Part shown: in pieces, positions 1 to 10,281 of the stretch
How the letters are laid out: each line of letters starts with the position of its first letter
Position numbering within the stretch: position 1 is the first letter of the stretch
Source: Candidatus Sulfotelmatobacter sp.
GTDB taxonomy: Bacteria > Acidobacteriota > Terriglobia > Terriglobales > Acidobacteriaceae
Assembly: GCA_025462865.1 (NCBI GenBank)
Contig: JAOAPI010000123.1
Location: forward strand, 59,131-123,130
Reading direction: 5' to 3'
Length of the DNA: 64,000 bases
Position numbers and translations under genes: made by a program
The notes under the pieces: model-generated
Database searches by the model: none
Seen by the model: the letters and a program-made list of their open reading frames with translations, nothing else
Told to the model about the DNA's origin: nothing

Positions 1-91
1 TCAGAACGCGCGTGGCTTCTCGCGCGTGGCTCGTCGCTGCACCGAGATGCAGATCGGAGAGGATCAGCGTTTTATGCGCCTGCAGATCCAT
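1..91 (-). CDS. Metallophosphoesterase, N-terminal 30 codons only (cut by window edge)
   Basis: On the minus strand an ATG at position 91 opens a frame that runs off the window. Its first residues contain LILSDLHLG, the first metal-binding block (D-x-H) of calcineurin-like phosphoesterases, here at residues 9-17. Hydrophobic strand followed by SDLHLG resembles UDP-2,3-diacylglucosamine pyrophosphatase (LpxH/LpxI-type) and related hydrolases, but 30 codons cannot decide between subfamilies. It is divergent from the VTT-domain gene, so the promoters of both must lie in 92-218. The family call rests on one motif; the exact substrate is unknown. Confidence 0.6.
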   Translation of the reverse strand, partial: MDLQAHKTLILSDLHLGAATSHAREATRVL

Positions 92-218
92 ATCTTCAGT
101 TTTACCAAGGGAATGTTACGGGGTGATTAAATGTGCAGCAAAAATGGTGCACTAAGTAACTAGGAGAGTAACCGCGGGGCACGGACGGTGGGGCGCCGAA
201 TGTTTCAGGAGTGTGAAA

Positions 219-866
219 ATGAGATGCCTTTCACGTAGACTGAGTTTTCTTTTGAAAACCATCGGACACATCCTCTCGAAGTACACGGCGTGGATTTTGC
301 ATCTGCTGGGACCGCTGGGAATTTGGGGTGTGTTCGCGATCGCTTTCGCGGATTCCGCTCTGCTGGGCATGCCGGTCGATGCGATTGTGGCGTTTTATGT
401 GTACCAGAATCACCGGCGGCTTCTCTTCTATGTGGTGATGGCATCACTCGGGTCGGCGCTGGGCAGCGTTCCGCTTTACATCATCGGTTATTTTGGCGGA
501 GAGAAAGTTTTGCGCAAGCGCATTTCGGAGGAGCGCTTTCAGCGGATTCACCGCTCATTCGAGCAGCACGAATTCTGGGCGTTGATGTTTCCCGGAATGA
601 TGCCGCCGCCCATGCCATTCAAAATCTTCGTACTGGCGGCTGCTGTGTTTGAAATGCCCTTCCGCGATTTTTTGGCCGCCACCGTCGCGGGAAGGTTCGT
701 GCGTTTTCTGACGCTTTCGCTGCTCACGCTATGGTTCGGACCACAAATCGTGGGGCTGGTAGGGACGGCGGTGCGGCAACATCTTTCGTGGGTGCTAGGG
801 GCTATTACGGGTGGTGTTTTAGTGTGGTTGTTGATGCGGCGAAGCCGAAGGCCCAAGACACAATAA
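219..866 (+). CDS. VTT/DedA-family membrane protein
   Basis: Integral membrane protein of 215 residues of the SNARE-associated/VTT (DedA, YqaA) type, a family linked to lipid scrambling and membrane homeostasis. Visible features are a hydrophobic segment with a proline-containing re-entrant motif (DSALLGMPVDAI), a glycine-rich second segment ending IGYFGGEKVL, then the typical FPGMMPPPMPFKIF stretch with a following AG..VRF block and a C-terminal transmembrane helix. An in-frame GTG at 213 is possible, but AGGAG at 207-211 lies 7 nt before the ATG at 219, which is therefore preferred. The basic tail RRSRRPK is probably cytoplasmic. Substrate unknown. Confidence 0.8.
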   Translation: MRCLSRRLSFLLKTIGHILSKYTAWILHLLGPLGIWGVFAIAFADSALLGMPVDAIVAFYVYQNHRRLLFYVVMASLGSALGSVPLYIIGYFGGEKVLRKRISEERFQRIHRSFEQHEFWALMFPGMMPPPMPFKIFVLAAAVFEMPFRDFLAATVAGRFVRFLTLSLLTLWFGPQIVGLVGTAVRQHLSWVLGAITGGVLVWLLMRRSRRPKTQ

Positions 867-929
867 GCCCAACTCTGACGGTCATGTCTAGAATTGCGTA
901 GAAGGAATTCTGCTCGCTACGCTTCGCTG

Positions 930-984
930 GACAGCCGAGAATTACCCTGAGCTTGTCGAAGGGCGGCTGTCGCTGCGCGTTCTT
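930..984. repeat. Intergenic repeat, GAAGGGCGGCTGTC family
   Basis: Contains the phrase CTTGTCGAAGGGCGGCTGTC, which recurs in near-identical form at 5696-5715 and partially at 1678-1700. It lies between two convergent genes and ends at the stop codon of the downstream minus-strand gene. Function unknown; one of several dispersed intergenic families in this genome. Confidence 0.6.
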
Positions 985-1548
985 CTATGCAGGGGCGGTG
1001 TGGTCGGTGGATGATTTGTGCATCCATCCGGCTAGAGCGTGCAGGAATACCGGTGTGCCGAACATCGCGATGCAGAAGAATAGATCGCTCTCCACGGTGC
1101 CGCGGAAAAATGGGAGCCCGGCGGTGTAAGACATCATCAAGCCGTTAACGTTACGGGGATACATTTGTGGCCAGGCGGCCCATACTGCAAAGTTGCTGAT
1201 CAGGAAAAATGAAACTGAACTGGCGAGCGCCGCTCCCACCACTCGTATCGGCCCGGACTTCTCGCGCAGGGCTGTTCCCAGCCAAAGTATTGCGGCGTAC
1301 CACGCCCAAGTAACCAGATGGTCCCACGAGAATGTGTACGCGTAAATGAACTTGGTAAGGACAACGTCAGTTCCCGCCAGCAGTACGAGGGGTATCCAAA
1401 ATTGACGCCGCGAGCCGCGCGCTCCGAAAAATAGGAGGGATGCTGCCACCGGAGTGAAGTGCCATGCGTGCGGCAAAATGTTGAATGGACCCGCAAACGG
1501 CAGGAAGCGGACCGCGATAGCCAGCAAGATAAATAGATAGGGCAGCAT
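985..1548 (-). CDS. DUF6580-like multi-pass membrane protein
   Basis: About 187 residues with five or six hydrophobic segments. The N-terminal arrangement (RFLPFAGPFNILPHAWHFTP, then a small glycine-rich turn and further helices with conserved aromatic residues) matches uncharacterised membrane proteins grouped as DUF6580, which look like the substrate-binding S components of ECF transporters. No substrate can be proposed. A GTG at 1554 is in frame, but GAGG 5-8 nt upstream of the ATG at 1548 favours the ATG. The 3' end abuts an intergenic repeat. No neighbouring ECF ATPase genes are present in this window. Confidence 0.65.
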   Translation of the reverse strand: MLPYLFILLAIAVRFLPFAGPFNILPHAWHFTPVAASLLFFGARGSRRQFWIPLVLLAGTDVVLTKFIYAYTFSWDHLVTWAWYAAILWLGTALREKSGPIRVVGAALASSVSFFLISNFAVWAAWPQMYPRNVNGLMMSYTAGLPFFRGTVESDLFFCIAMFGTPVFLHALAGWMHKSSTDHTAPA

Positions 1549-1675
1549 GAGCACCTCAGGACTGAAACATTATGACTGAGACATTATTCTGGGCGCGGGA
1601 AGGCGAATACGTCAAGGGCTGCGGAACGACAGAGCCAATATCTCGATGAGCTTGCCTCGCTTCGCTCGGCGGGAG

Positions 1676-1706
1676 AGCCGGGGCGGCTGTCCCTACGTGA
1701 CCCTTT
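1676..1706. repeat. Partial intergenic repeat (GGCGGCTGTCCCTACG)
   Basis: The phrase GGGGCGGCTGTCCCTACGTG is shared with the element at 5698-5722. It lies directly after the 3' end of the minus-strand hydrolase gene. Short and without a visible second arm. Confidence 0.5.
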
Positions 1707-2777
1707 TTAATCGGGCTCTGGGACAGCTATTTGCTTTTTGCCCGAGCCATAGATATCGGCAACGACATGGAGGTTCTTGTCGAGTTGAACCCCCGCCGCC
1801 AGCGCCCGGCGCGGTTCTCCGCGAGGGCTCAGCAGGCTGGGCAACTGCACAAAGCGAAGGTCCTGGAAGGTAACGATGTAGCCGCCTTGAGGCGGCGGAA
1901 GCGTTTCCGTTTCGGTGATGGGATACTTCGCCCAGTCAAGATAGACGCGACCAAGATAGGATTTTTTTGCAGCTAAGGTCACCGGAGTTTCTTCGGGCTT
2001 GTAGCGAATACTTAGATGGCCCTCGGGGTCGACTTCAGGGCCCAATGAGTTCACGGGAGCGAGCACAAAAAACGCGGGCGTTTCTACGACTCCATACCAG
2101 CGAAACGGATTCGCCAGCCCGGGATAGGCAGAAACGCGCAACGGCTCCGCGTCCTGATAGGTCCGGGCGGCCAGCGCGGTGATGGCGCGTCGATGTTCGA
2201 AATCTCGCAGACCCCACAGCAAAACCACGCCTGCCAATGCAATTATCGCGGCAGGCCTGCCCCTGGGCCCACGGCTGCTCGCGCCGATTTCGCGGTCGAT
2301 CAGCCAGAACAGGGATGGAGCGATCAATCCGAAAAGAAGAAGGCCAAAAATAATTGGCTCGAAGATGAAAACGATATCCCACGAATACCAGCGTTCGGAA
2401 AATGGCCAGAAGGGGCGAATCCCGTAGTTGTTGGTGAAATCGAGCAGGATGTGGCTGAGCCCTGCGATGCAGGCGTAGAGGAAAAGCAAGCCCCAACGTG
2501 GGGGCATATTCGGATCTTTCAATTTGCGACCGCGGATGCGCCAGATGAGATATACGAATCCGACGACAACGGCAGCATCGATGGGAAGTCCGAGGAAGGA
2601 ATGTGTAAACCCGCGATGGTGAGCGAAGGCGAAGGCTGGGCCTTTGATGCGGCTCAGCACGTCCAGATCGGGAGCTTCGGCCGCAAGAGTTAAGGTGAGT
2701 GTGGCCAGCGCCGTCTTGCGATTGAATCCGGCACGGCCCATGCACGCGCCGGTCAAGAAATGGGTGACAGGTTCCAA
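1707..2777 (-). CDS. Membrane-bound metal-dependent hydrolase (YdjM/DUF457 family)
   Basis: Inner-membrane protein of about 356 residues. The family signature is at the N-terminus: EPVTHFLTG (residues 2-10), the acidic pair in APDLD (35-39) and HHRGFTHS (53-60), which together are thought to bind metal. Four or more transmembrane segments follow, then a soluble C-terminal domain after about residue 200. The open frame extends to 3026, but that upstream part overlaps the lipid kinase gene and encodes cysteine/arginine-rich nonsense. The TTG at 2777 puts EPVTHFLTG at the usual N-terminal position and is the chosen start. Physiological substrate unknown; related proteins are induced in the SOS response of enterobacteria. 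Confidence 0.75.
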   Translation of the reverse strand: MEPVTHFLTGACMGRAGFNRKTALATLTLTLAAEAPDLDVLSRIKGPAFAFAHHRGFTHSFLGLPIDAAVVVGFVYLIWRIRGRKLKDPNMPPRWGLLFLYACIAGLSHILLDFTNNYGIRPFWPFSERWYSWDIVFIFEPIIFGLLLFGLIAPSLFWLIDREIGASSRGPRGRPAAIIALAGVVLLWGLRDFEHRRAITALAARTYQDAEPLRVSAYPGLANPFRWYGVVETPAFFVLAPVNSLGPEVDPEGHLSIRYKPEETPVTLAAKKSYLGRVYLDWAKYPITETETLPPPQGGYIVTFQDLRFVQLPSLLSPRGEPRRALAAGVQLDKNLHVVADIYGSGKKQIAVPEPD

Positions 2778-2860
2778 GGGGTCTGAAGATTCTATTTGGA
2801 TGCGGCTGCAATTGCTACTGCCGCGAGTTCGAGACGACGAAGTTCGAGACGACTGATCAA

Positions 2861-3841
2861 CTATTTGGCAGGCGCAAGCAGCGTCAACGCGTCCGGGACC
2901 ACAGTGATTTCTGCTGGCAGGGTTCCAACCAGCTCGCCATCGGTCTCGACATAAATCTTGGTGTCGGCAGTCTTCGTTCCGGCAATCTCCGTTCCGGCAA
3001 TCTCCGACTCCGGTAGATACTGGCACGAAACTCGCTCGCTGTAGGCCAACTCAATCCCCGGAACCTTCCAATTGCGACGCAGCAATCCACGAGTCACATA
3101 AAGAAGATAAGCCAGCCGGCTGGCTGTGGTGCAGGAGACTACTCGGACGTCGCGGCGGTCGAGAGACGCTCCGGGAGCGAGTTCCTGGAGTATCCCGCCA
3201 AAATTTCGAATGCGGACAGCCATCAACTCGGTGACATTGGCTTTTCGTGGCGTTTCCGATCCTGTGCCATTGAATTCCACCTGAAAGCGCGTCATGGGAT
3301 GGGTAAACCACAGATGCCAAGCTTTCGCATAGTAGGCGGCCATACCCATCCGCTGCTTGGTTCCGGCGTGAAGCTTGTAGAAGAGATGCGCATCCACTCC
3401 GGCGCCGGCCGCGACGACGAAGAAACGTGTGCCGGGTTTGCCGTGGAGATCGATATATTGAATCCGGCCGAGAGCGACCCGGCGGGGCGTCCCCGTAAGT
3501 GCGGCCCTCGCCGCGCCTTTGAGATCGATGGGAAGTCCAAGGTCATGCGCCAGTGCGTTGGCTGTGCCCATCGGCAAAATTGCGAGAGCGACGTGCGTAT
3601 TCGCCAAAACCTGGAGAATCGTGTGAATGGTACCGTCGCCGCCACAGGCGAAGACGGTGTCGCAACCGGACTGAATTGCCTGCCGCGATTTCTGTTCGGC
3701 CTCCGCGGGAGAGTGTGTGAGGATGAGTTCGGCCTCAACACTCGCGGCACGAAGCAGCGCGACCACGGATTCGACCTCCGCCTGGCGCTGCCCGTGGCTG
3801 CCCCCAGAATCAGGGTTATAGAGCAAAGTTGCCTTGCGCAT
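2861..3841 (-). CDS. YegS/BmrU-type diacylglycerol (lipid) kinase
   Basis: Soluble lipid kinase of about 326 residues that would phosphorylate diacylglycerol or a related lipid with ATP. The diagnostic nucleotide-binding motif CGGDGTIH is at residues 66-73, followed by PMGTANALAHDLGLP at 90-104 as in the DAGK catalytic domain. The start at 3841 (MRKATLLYNP) places the first beta strand and its NPDSGG loop where the family has them; the longer frame to 3970 adds unrelated sequence. Near the C-terminus (2966-3010) a 15-bp unit is repeated three times and encodes the phrase EIAGT. The membrane hydrolase gene lies 83 nt downstream on the same strand. Confidence 0.85.
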   Translation of the reverse strand: MRKATLLYNPDSGGSHGQRQAEVESVVALLRAASVEAELILTHSPAEAEQKSRQAIQSGCDTVFACGGDGTIHTILQVLANTHVALAILPMGTANALAHDLGLPIDLKGAARAALTGTPRRVALGRIQYIDLHGKPGTRFFVVAAGAGVDAHLFYKLHAGTKQRMGMAAYYAKAWHLWFTHPMTRFQVEFNGTGSETPRKANVTELMAVRIRNFGGILQELAPGASLDRRDVRVVSCTTASRLAYLLYVTRGLLRRNWKVPGIELAYSERVSCQYLPESEIAGTEIAGTKTADTKIYVETDGELVGTLPAEITVVPDALTLLAPAK

Positions 3842-4007
3842 AGTCGTGCCGAAACTGGATTGTACCTGAGTCGTTTTCCCCCTCGCCTCAAGCCGCTTGG
3901 CAAGTTGTTTGCATTTGGAATAAGCTGTGGCAGCTTGGAAAGGCGTGTATCCCTGTTGCTTTTCTTGCACGCCAAACCTACAAATCGAATTCAGGAGGAT
4001 TGACCAG

Positions 4008-5654
4008 ATGAAAATTCTGGCGGGGCTTCTCTTCGGCCTTCTGTCTTGCCTGGCGGCTCAAGGCCAGGATCATGCGTCGCATGCTCAGTCCGCTCCCGTC
4101 GTGCTGGTAACTGGTCTGGGAGATCTGCATCACCCTGTTTCGACGAAGAACCCGCAAGCACAACAGTTTTTCGATCAGGGGTTGCGATTCATCTATGCCT
4201 TCAATCACGACGAAGCAGCACGTTCGTTTCAGCATGCCGCCGAACTCGATCCCAAACTTGCCATGGCGTATTGGGGTGTCGCCGAAGCGGTAGGACCGAA
4301 CTATAACGATCCCGCTGATCCCGGACGATACAAGCACGCGCATGAGGCGGTGCAAAAGTCCGTGGATCTATCTGAGTCGGCGTCGCCCAGCGATCAGGCC
4401 TATATTCAGGCGCTGGCCAAACGCTTTCCCGCCGACCCCAAATCCGATTTGAAGAAGGCTGCCGAGAATTATCGCGACGCGATGCGGCAGGTGGCCGGTG
4501 AGTTTCCCGACGACCTCGACGCGGCCACGCTGTTCGCCGAGGCTGGGATGAATTTGCATCCTTGGGGGCTATGGCATGTCGATGGCTCACCTGAGGCGGG
4601 TACGGATGAAATCGTTTCGACACTTGAGTCCGTGATGAAACGCGATCCCAATCATCTGGGTGCGGTCCACTATTACATTCATGCCGTGGAGGCGTCGGCG
4701 ACTCCGGAACGCGCCCTGGCCGGGGCGAACAAATTAGCGGCCCTGGCACCGGGGGCGGGACACATTGTTCATATGCCCGCACATGTTTACATCCGCACTG
4801 GTGATTATGAAGCCGCCGTAAAAACTAATGAAGATGCCGCAGCGGTGGATCGCGCTTACATCAAGTCCACTGGAGTGCAGGGCATTTATCCGATGATGTA
4901 TTACAGCCATAATCTGCACTTCATCGCGATGTGCGCGGCCATGAATGGTAATTATGCGGAGTCGCGCAAGAATGCGGATTTGCTGGTGGAGAATGTCGGC
5001 CCGCACGTGAAAGACATGCCTCCGCTGGAGGGCTTTATGACAATTCCTGTGGCGGTAGAGACTCGTTTTCACCACTGGAATGAGCTGCTCAAGATGCCGC
5101 AGCCCGACGCTTCCATGAAGACCGCCACAGTGTTCTGGCACTTCGGACGCGGGATGGCGCTAGCGGGGACAGGGAAAGTGACAGAAGCGGAGGTCGAGTA
5201 CAAGATTGTTTCCGACGCCGAAGCGGCCACACCTCCAGATGTGATTTTCCAGATGCCCATTAACAATAAGGCGAAAGATATCATGAAAATCGCAAAGGAT
5301 GTGCTGGGAGCGAAGATCGCTGTAGCCAAAAAGGACAATGGTGACGCGGTCGCAATGCTGCGGGATGCCGTCGCCATCCAAGACACGCTCAAATACGGAG
5401 AGCCTTCTGACTGGTTCTTTCCCGTTCGCGAATCGCTGGGTGCTGCCCTGCTAATGGGTGGAGACTCGGCAGGCGCGGAGAAAGTGTTTCGCGATGACCT
5501 GGATCGAAATCTGCGGAATCCGCGGTCGCTGTGGGGACTGCATCAGGCTTTGATGGAGCAGAAGCGGGGGTATGACGCGGGCTTTGTGCAGAAACAGTTC
5601 GAGTCGTCGTGGAAGGGAGGAGCTGGAAGTTTAAAGGTAGAAGACTTGGTCTAA
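4008..5654 (+). CDS. Secreted tetratricopeptide-repeat protein
   Basis: 548 residues with a signal peptide (MKILAGLLFGLLSCLAAQGQ) and helical repeats of the TPR class. The first clear repeat is FDQGLRFIYAFNHDEAARSF with the small/large residue spacing of TPR motifs; several others follow to the C-terminus (for example GDYEAAVKTNEDAAAVDRAY). A perfect AGGAGG at 3993-3998 nine nt before the ATG at 4008 sets the start. Similar periplasmic TPR proteins are abundant in Acidobacteria and act as scaffolds; no catalytic motif is visible. It is divergent from the lipid kinase gene. Confidence 0.75.
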   Translation: MKILAGLLFGLLSCLAAQGQDHASHAQSAPVVLVTGLGDLHHPVSTKNPQAQQFFDQGLRFIYAFNHDEAARSFQHAAELDPKLAMAYWGVAEAVGPNYNDPADPGRYKHAHEAVQKSVDLSESASPSDQAYIQALAKRFPADPKSDLKKAAENYRDAMRQVAGEFPDDLDAATLFAEAGMNLHPWGLWHVDGSPEAGTDEIVSTLESVMKRDPNHLGAVHYYIHAVEASATPERALAGANKLAALAPGAGHIVHMPAHVYIRTGDYEAAVKTNEDAAAVDRAYIKSTGVQGIYPMMYYSHNLHFIAMCAAMNGNYAESRKNADLLVENVGPHVKDMPPLEGFMTIPVAVETRFHHWNELLKMPQPDASMKTATVFWHFGRGMALAGTGKVTEAEVEYKIVSDAEAATPPDVIFQMPINNKAKDIMKIAKDVLGAKIAVAKKDNGDAVAMLRDAVAIQDTLKYGEPSDWFFPVRESLGAALLMGGDSAGAEKVFRDDLDRNLRNPRSLWGLHQALMEQKRGYDAGFVQKQFESSWKGGAGSLKVEDLV

Positions 5655-5677
5655 CATTGGTGTAGAAGGCTCGCTTC

Positions 5678-5725
5678 ACTGGATAGCAGAATGCCTGTCC
5701 TGAGATTGTCGAAGGGCGGCTGTCC
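5678..5725. repeat. Intergenic repeat, GAAGGGCGGCTGTC family
   Basis: Second good copy of the element at 930-984: ATTGTCGAAGGGCGGCTGTC followed by CCTACGTGG. It fills most of the spacer between the TPR gene and ligA. Confidence 0.6.
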
Positions 5726-5757
5726 CTACGTGGTTCGTTACATGGTTCGTTCCCGCC

Positions 5758-7790
<2,033 letters not shown>

Positions 7791-7803
7791 GAGAGGCCAA
7801 TAC

Positions 7804-8430
7804 TCAAAAGGCGGACGAGGGAACTTTCGCTGTCCGGGCCTTTTCCCGCAAGTCTGAGACGAGTCGATATACGTAGTCTATGTCGCGGATATCTACGAAG
7901 GTGGGAACATTCCCAACAGTCATTCCATCCCAAGCTCCCCATCCACGCCTTCCTGACCACATGGATTCGGCTTGGGCAAAACGGAGACTACCAATTCCGT
8001 TCGAGCGGCCCTCCTTAATAAGGGTCGGCAGACTATCGAGATAGGCTGAGGCCATTTGTCGACTCCAGCCGTTTTGAACGACGATCACTCTTCGGTTCGT
8101 TATCGCATAGTGCGTCCGTTTCTTCTTCCACGCGGCGTAGAAGAACCTGCCCCAAATCATGTATTGCCCGATAAGAACAAACGGGATACCCCACAACATA
8201 CCGAACAACCATGGATTCCCCGAGCGTGAGCCTGAACCCCAGAAGCCTGCCACACCAAGTTCCCAGAAGATCGCAAAGCCACCCCAGAGAAGGCTGAACG
8301 GAATGAGAAACGCATCTTCTTTGTGGAAAAAGACGGATCCGCTCGGTTGGCCCGCCCACACGACACTCTCACCCGAGGTGAGTTCTGGTTGGATGACGGT
8401 CATTGAATCCGCGTTAGTCTGCTGCTGCAT
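7804..8430 (-). CDS. Membrane protein with bacterial PH-like domain
   Basis: About 208 residues. After a polar N-terminus (GESVVWAGQPSG, the typical opening of bacterial PH-domain membrane proteins of the YdbS/DUF304 kind) come two hydrophobic hairpin helices and then THYAITNRRVIVV, the strand pair that begins the PH-like domain in this family. Related proteins are anchored at the inner membrane; their ligand is not known. An internal ATG at 8403 is an alternative start. It is convergent with ligA, whose stop is 14 nt away. Confidence 0.6.
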   Translation of the reverse strand: MQQQTNADSMTVIQPELTSGESVVWAGQPSGSVFFHKEDAFLIPFSLLWGGFAIFWELGVAGFWGSGSRSGNPWLFGMLWGIPFVLIGQYMIWGRFFYAAWKKKRTHYAITNRRVIVVQNGWSRQMASAYLDSLPTLIKEGRSNGIGSLRFAQAESMWSGRRGWGAWDGMTVGNVPTFVDIRDIDYVYRLVSDLREKARTAKVPSSAF

Positions 8431-8464
8431 TTCTAGGTATCGTAAGGTAGCGGAAAGGTGGTGT

Positions 8465-8959
8465 CTAGCCTGTTGTCGGGACCGACAGTGCCTTCGTCAT
8501 CCTCTTCCACGTCTCCTCCAACGCCTCCGGCAAAACGCGCGTCTCGCTTACCACTGAAAGGAAATTCGCATCGGCAACCCATCTAGGCAAAACGTGCATG
8601 TGAATGTGTCCCGCGATGCCAGCGCCGGCCGCTTTGCCGATGTTCATGCCCAGGTTGATGCCGTCGGGACTGTAGAGTTCGCGCAGGACCGCTTCCATGC
8701 GCTGTGAAAGTTCCATCATTTCTTGAGCTGCGTCAGGCGGGAGCTTGCGAAGCTCATCCAGATGCGCATAGGGGACGATCATCACGTGCCCCGGCGTATA
8801 GGGATACATATTCAGGATGACGAAGCAGTGCTGGCCCCGGTGGACGATGAGCATTTTTCTATCGTCGCCAGCAGCGACTGCGTCGCAAAAGACGCAGCCG
8901 GTGGTCTTTTCAGCGGTGGAAACGTAGGCGTAACGCCACGGGGTCCAAAGATAATCCAT
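8465..8959 (-). CDS. HIT-family nucleotide hydrolase
   Basis: Histidine-triad protein of 164 residues related to AP4A phosphorylase/Hint hydrolases, which cleave nucleotide phosphoramidates or dinucleoside polyphosphates. The triad HIHMHV is at residues 118-123; CVFC (22-25) with later His residues forms the zinc site of the GalT-like branch. MDYLWTPWRYAYV is the characteristic N-terminus of this branch, so the ATG at 8959 is chosen rather than the longer frame. Spacing to the PH-like gene downstream is 34 nt, so they may be cotranscribed. Confidence 0.88.
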   Translation of the reverse strand: MDYLWTPWRYAYVSTAEKTTGCVFCDAVAAGDDRKMLIVHRGQHCFVILNMYPYTPGHVMIVPYAHLDELRKLPPDAAQEMMELSQRMEAVLRELYSPDGINLGMNIGKAAGAGIAGHIHMHVLPRWVADANFLSVVSETRVLPEALEETWKRMTKALSVPTTG

Positions 8960-9022
8960 GACAAGGCAGAGTAGCAGATCGCGCACCGTAGGGGGCAAGC
9001 CGCCACGTTCTGCGAGGTTTCT

Positions 9023-9952
9023 CTATTGGACGTCCGTTTTCATGGGCTTCCACCACCGCTGATGGTGCTTACACTGCGACTCGAACTGAGGATCGCAGCG
9101 GGCGTGAAAGGTGTTCTCAGCGATGGCAAGGCCCAGAGCGGTCCCGAGAAACATGTCAGAAGACCAGTGATCTCGGGCCATAAAGCGGGTGAAGGTGACG
9201 GTGAAAGCCGCACCATAACTCAGCACACGCGCCCACGGCTTGGGATATTCGTCAGCAAGCACGGATGCCATCGCCCACGTGAACATGGCATGGCCGCCGG
9301 GGAACGAGGTGTTCACTGAGTGATGCTTGAAGAAGTTCCCATGGCCGTTACCTTCGTCGGGACGCTGGCGGGCGAAAATCAGTTGCATCGGGGTATAGAT
9401 CAGGAAGGTGTTGACCAATGTTTCGAGTTCGATTTCGCCAGTCTCTCTGGCGTGGCGGTGCTCGGTCTTGAACCCGTAAACGTAAATCGCCCCCAGGGAG
9501 GCGGCCAACCCTGCGATCGCGATATCGGAAGTGGCTTGATATGCCGTGAAATTACTGTGTGACACATTATTTTCAATGTGACGATCGGCGGCGAGAAATG
9601 CACCGGTGCCCACCAGCGTTATCAGATCCCATTTGAGGTTATGCGCTTCGAACGGAGCCAGGTAGAGGCGTTTCTGGTCTGCTCCAATACGTTTGATGCT
9701 TCTCTTTATTAGGCCTTCGTGCATGGCTGGGTCGGTGGAAGAATCGGACGGCGAATCCGGCGCGGCGATATCCTCGTCCGGTATCTCCACTCGAAAAGCC
9801 GCGACTCGAAAGTTGGGTGCAAGAGTTGTTGCCTGTGCGGATGGGGTGCGAAGCAGGACTGGGGTCGAAGGCGTTTCCTGGCCGGCGACAGCCACCGAGA
9901 TCAAGGTTACCGCCAAGCCTGCGTAAGTCGAATGGAGAATTGATTTGTTCAA
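9023..9952 (-). CDS. PAP2-family (phosphatidic acid phosphatase-like) membrane protein with altered active-site motifs
   Basis: About 309 residues with a signal peptide (KSILHSTYAGLAVTLISVAV) and a C-terminal PAP2 domain. Motif 3 is intact (R-x5-H-x3-D in RFMARDHWSSD). Motif 1 keeps RP in ARQRPD but the usual lysine is Gln, and motif 2 reads SFPGGHA instead of SFPSGHA, so activity is uncertain. The frame is open to 10411; an ATG at 10051 is the next conventional start, but the residues it adds look non-coding, and the TTG at 9952 starts exactly at the signal peptide, so TTG is preferred. It is divergent from rpsA. Confidence 0.7.
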   Translation of the reverse strand: MNKSILHSTYAGLAVTLISVAVAGQETPSTPVLLRTPSAQATTLAPNFRVAAFRVEIPDEDIAAPDSPSDSSTDPAMHEGLIKRSIKRIGADQKRLYLAPFEAHNLKWDLITLVGTGAFLAADRHIENNVSHSNFTAYQATSDIAIAGLAASLGAIYVYGFKTEHRHARETGEIELETLVNTFLIYTPMQLIFARQRPDEGNGHGNFFKHHSVNTSFPGGHAMFTWAMASVLADEYPKPWARVLSYGAAFTVTFTRFMARDHWSSDMFLGTALGLAIAENTFHARCDPQFESQCKHHQRWWKPMKTDVQ

Positions 9953-10281
9953 GGTCGTGGGCTCGTGCGCGCCATAAGTTTCGACAAAAGCGCCACATTT
10001 GGATGCAAATCCCGAAAAAGAGTAGGCCAGGCTTGTACAAAAAATGTGCATTCGGCGCAGGCTCTCATCCCATCCGATAATTGCGTTTGACACTGTTTGA
10101 GAGGCGTTGCTATAGTCGAAGAGTTCCCTTTGGACGCGGGTTTCTGTTAAAACGTCCGGCAGCTGGGATTGTCCAAGCTCACTCGCCAGGGTGAGCCCAC
10201 CACAACCAAACGACTCACTCCAGCAGTCCGCCAAGCAGGCCCCGCATCCCCCGCACTGAGTGCGAGGTTTATCAGAGAGGC
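9953..10281. other. Divergent spacer holding the rpsA promoter and leader
   Basis: About 330 nt without a convincing gene. It carries the rpsA promoter at 10087-10116 and roughly 160 nt of untranslated leader before rpsA. Reading frames here on both strands are extensions of neighbouring genes. A long leader would be compatible with S1 autoregulation, known in other bacteria, but no specific structure was identified. Confidence 0.6.
10087..10116 (+). promoter_or_regulatory. Promoter of rpsA (TTGACA-18-TATAGT, extended -10)
   Basis: A perfect -35 TTGACA (10087-10092) and TATAGT (10111-10116) are 18 nt apart, and the -10 is preceded by TGC, giving an extended -10 (GTTGCTATAGT). The same 11-mer occurs in the str-operon promoter near 44487. 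Predicted transcript start is near 10123. Confidence 0.7.

Noticed and set aside
2035..2811. 258-codon frame opposite-phase to the membrane hydrolase
   Set aside because: Arg/Ser/Pro-rich out-of-frame shadow on the same strand; the DUF457 frame contains the conserved motifs.
9953..10051. ATG 10051 as start of the PAP2 protein
   Set aside because: The added residues lack any conserved feature, and the signal peptide begins right at TTG 9952; kept only as an alternative.
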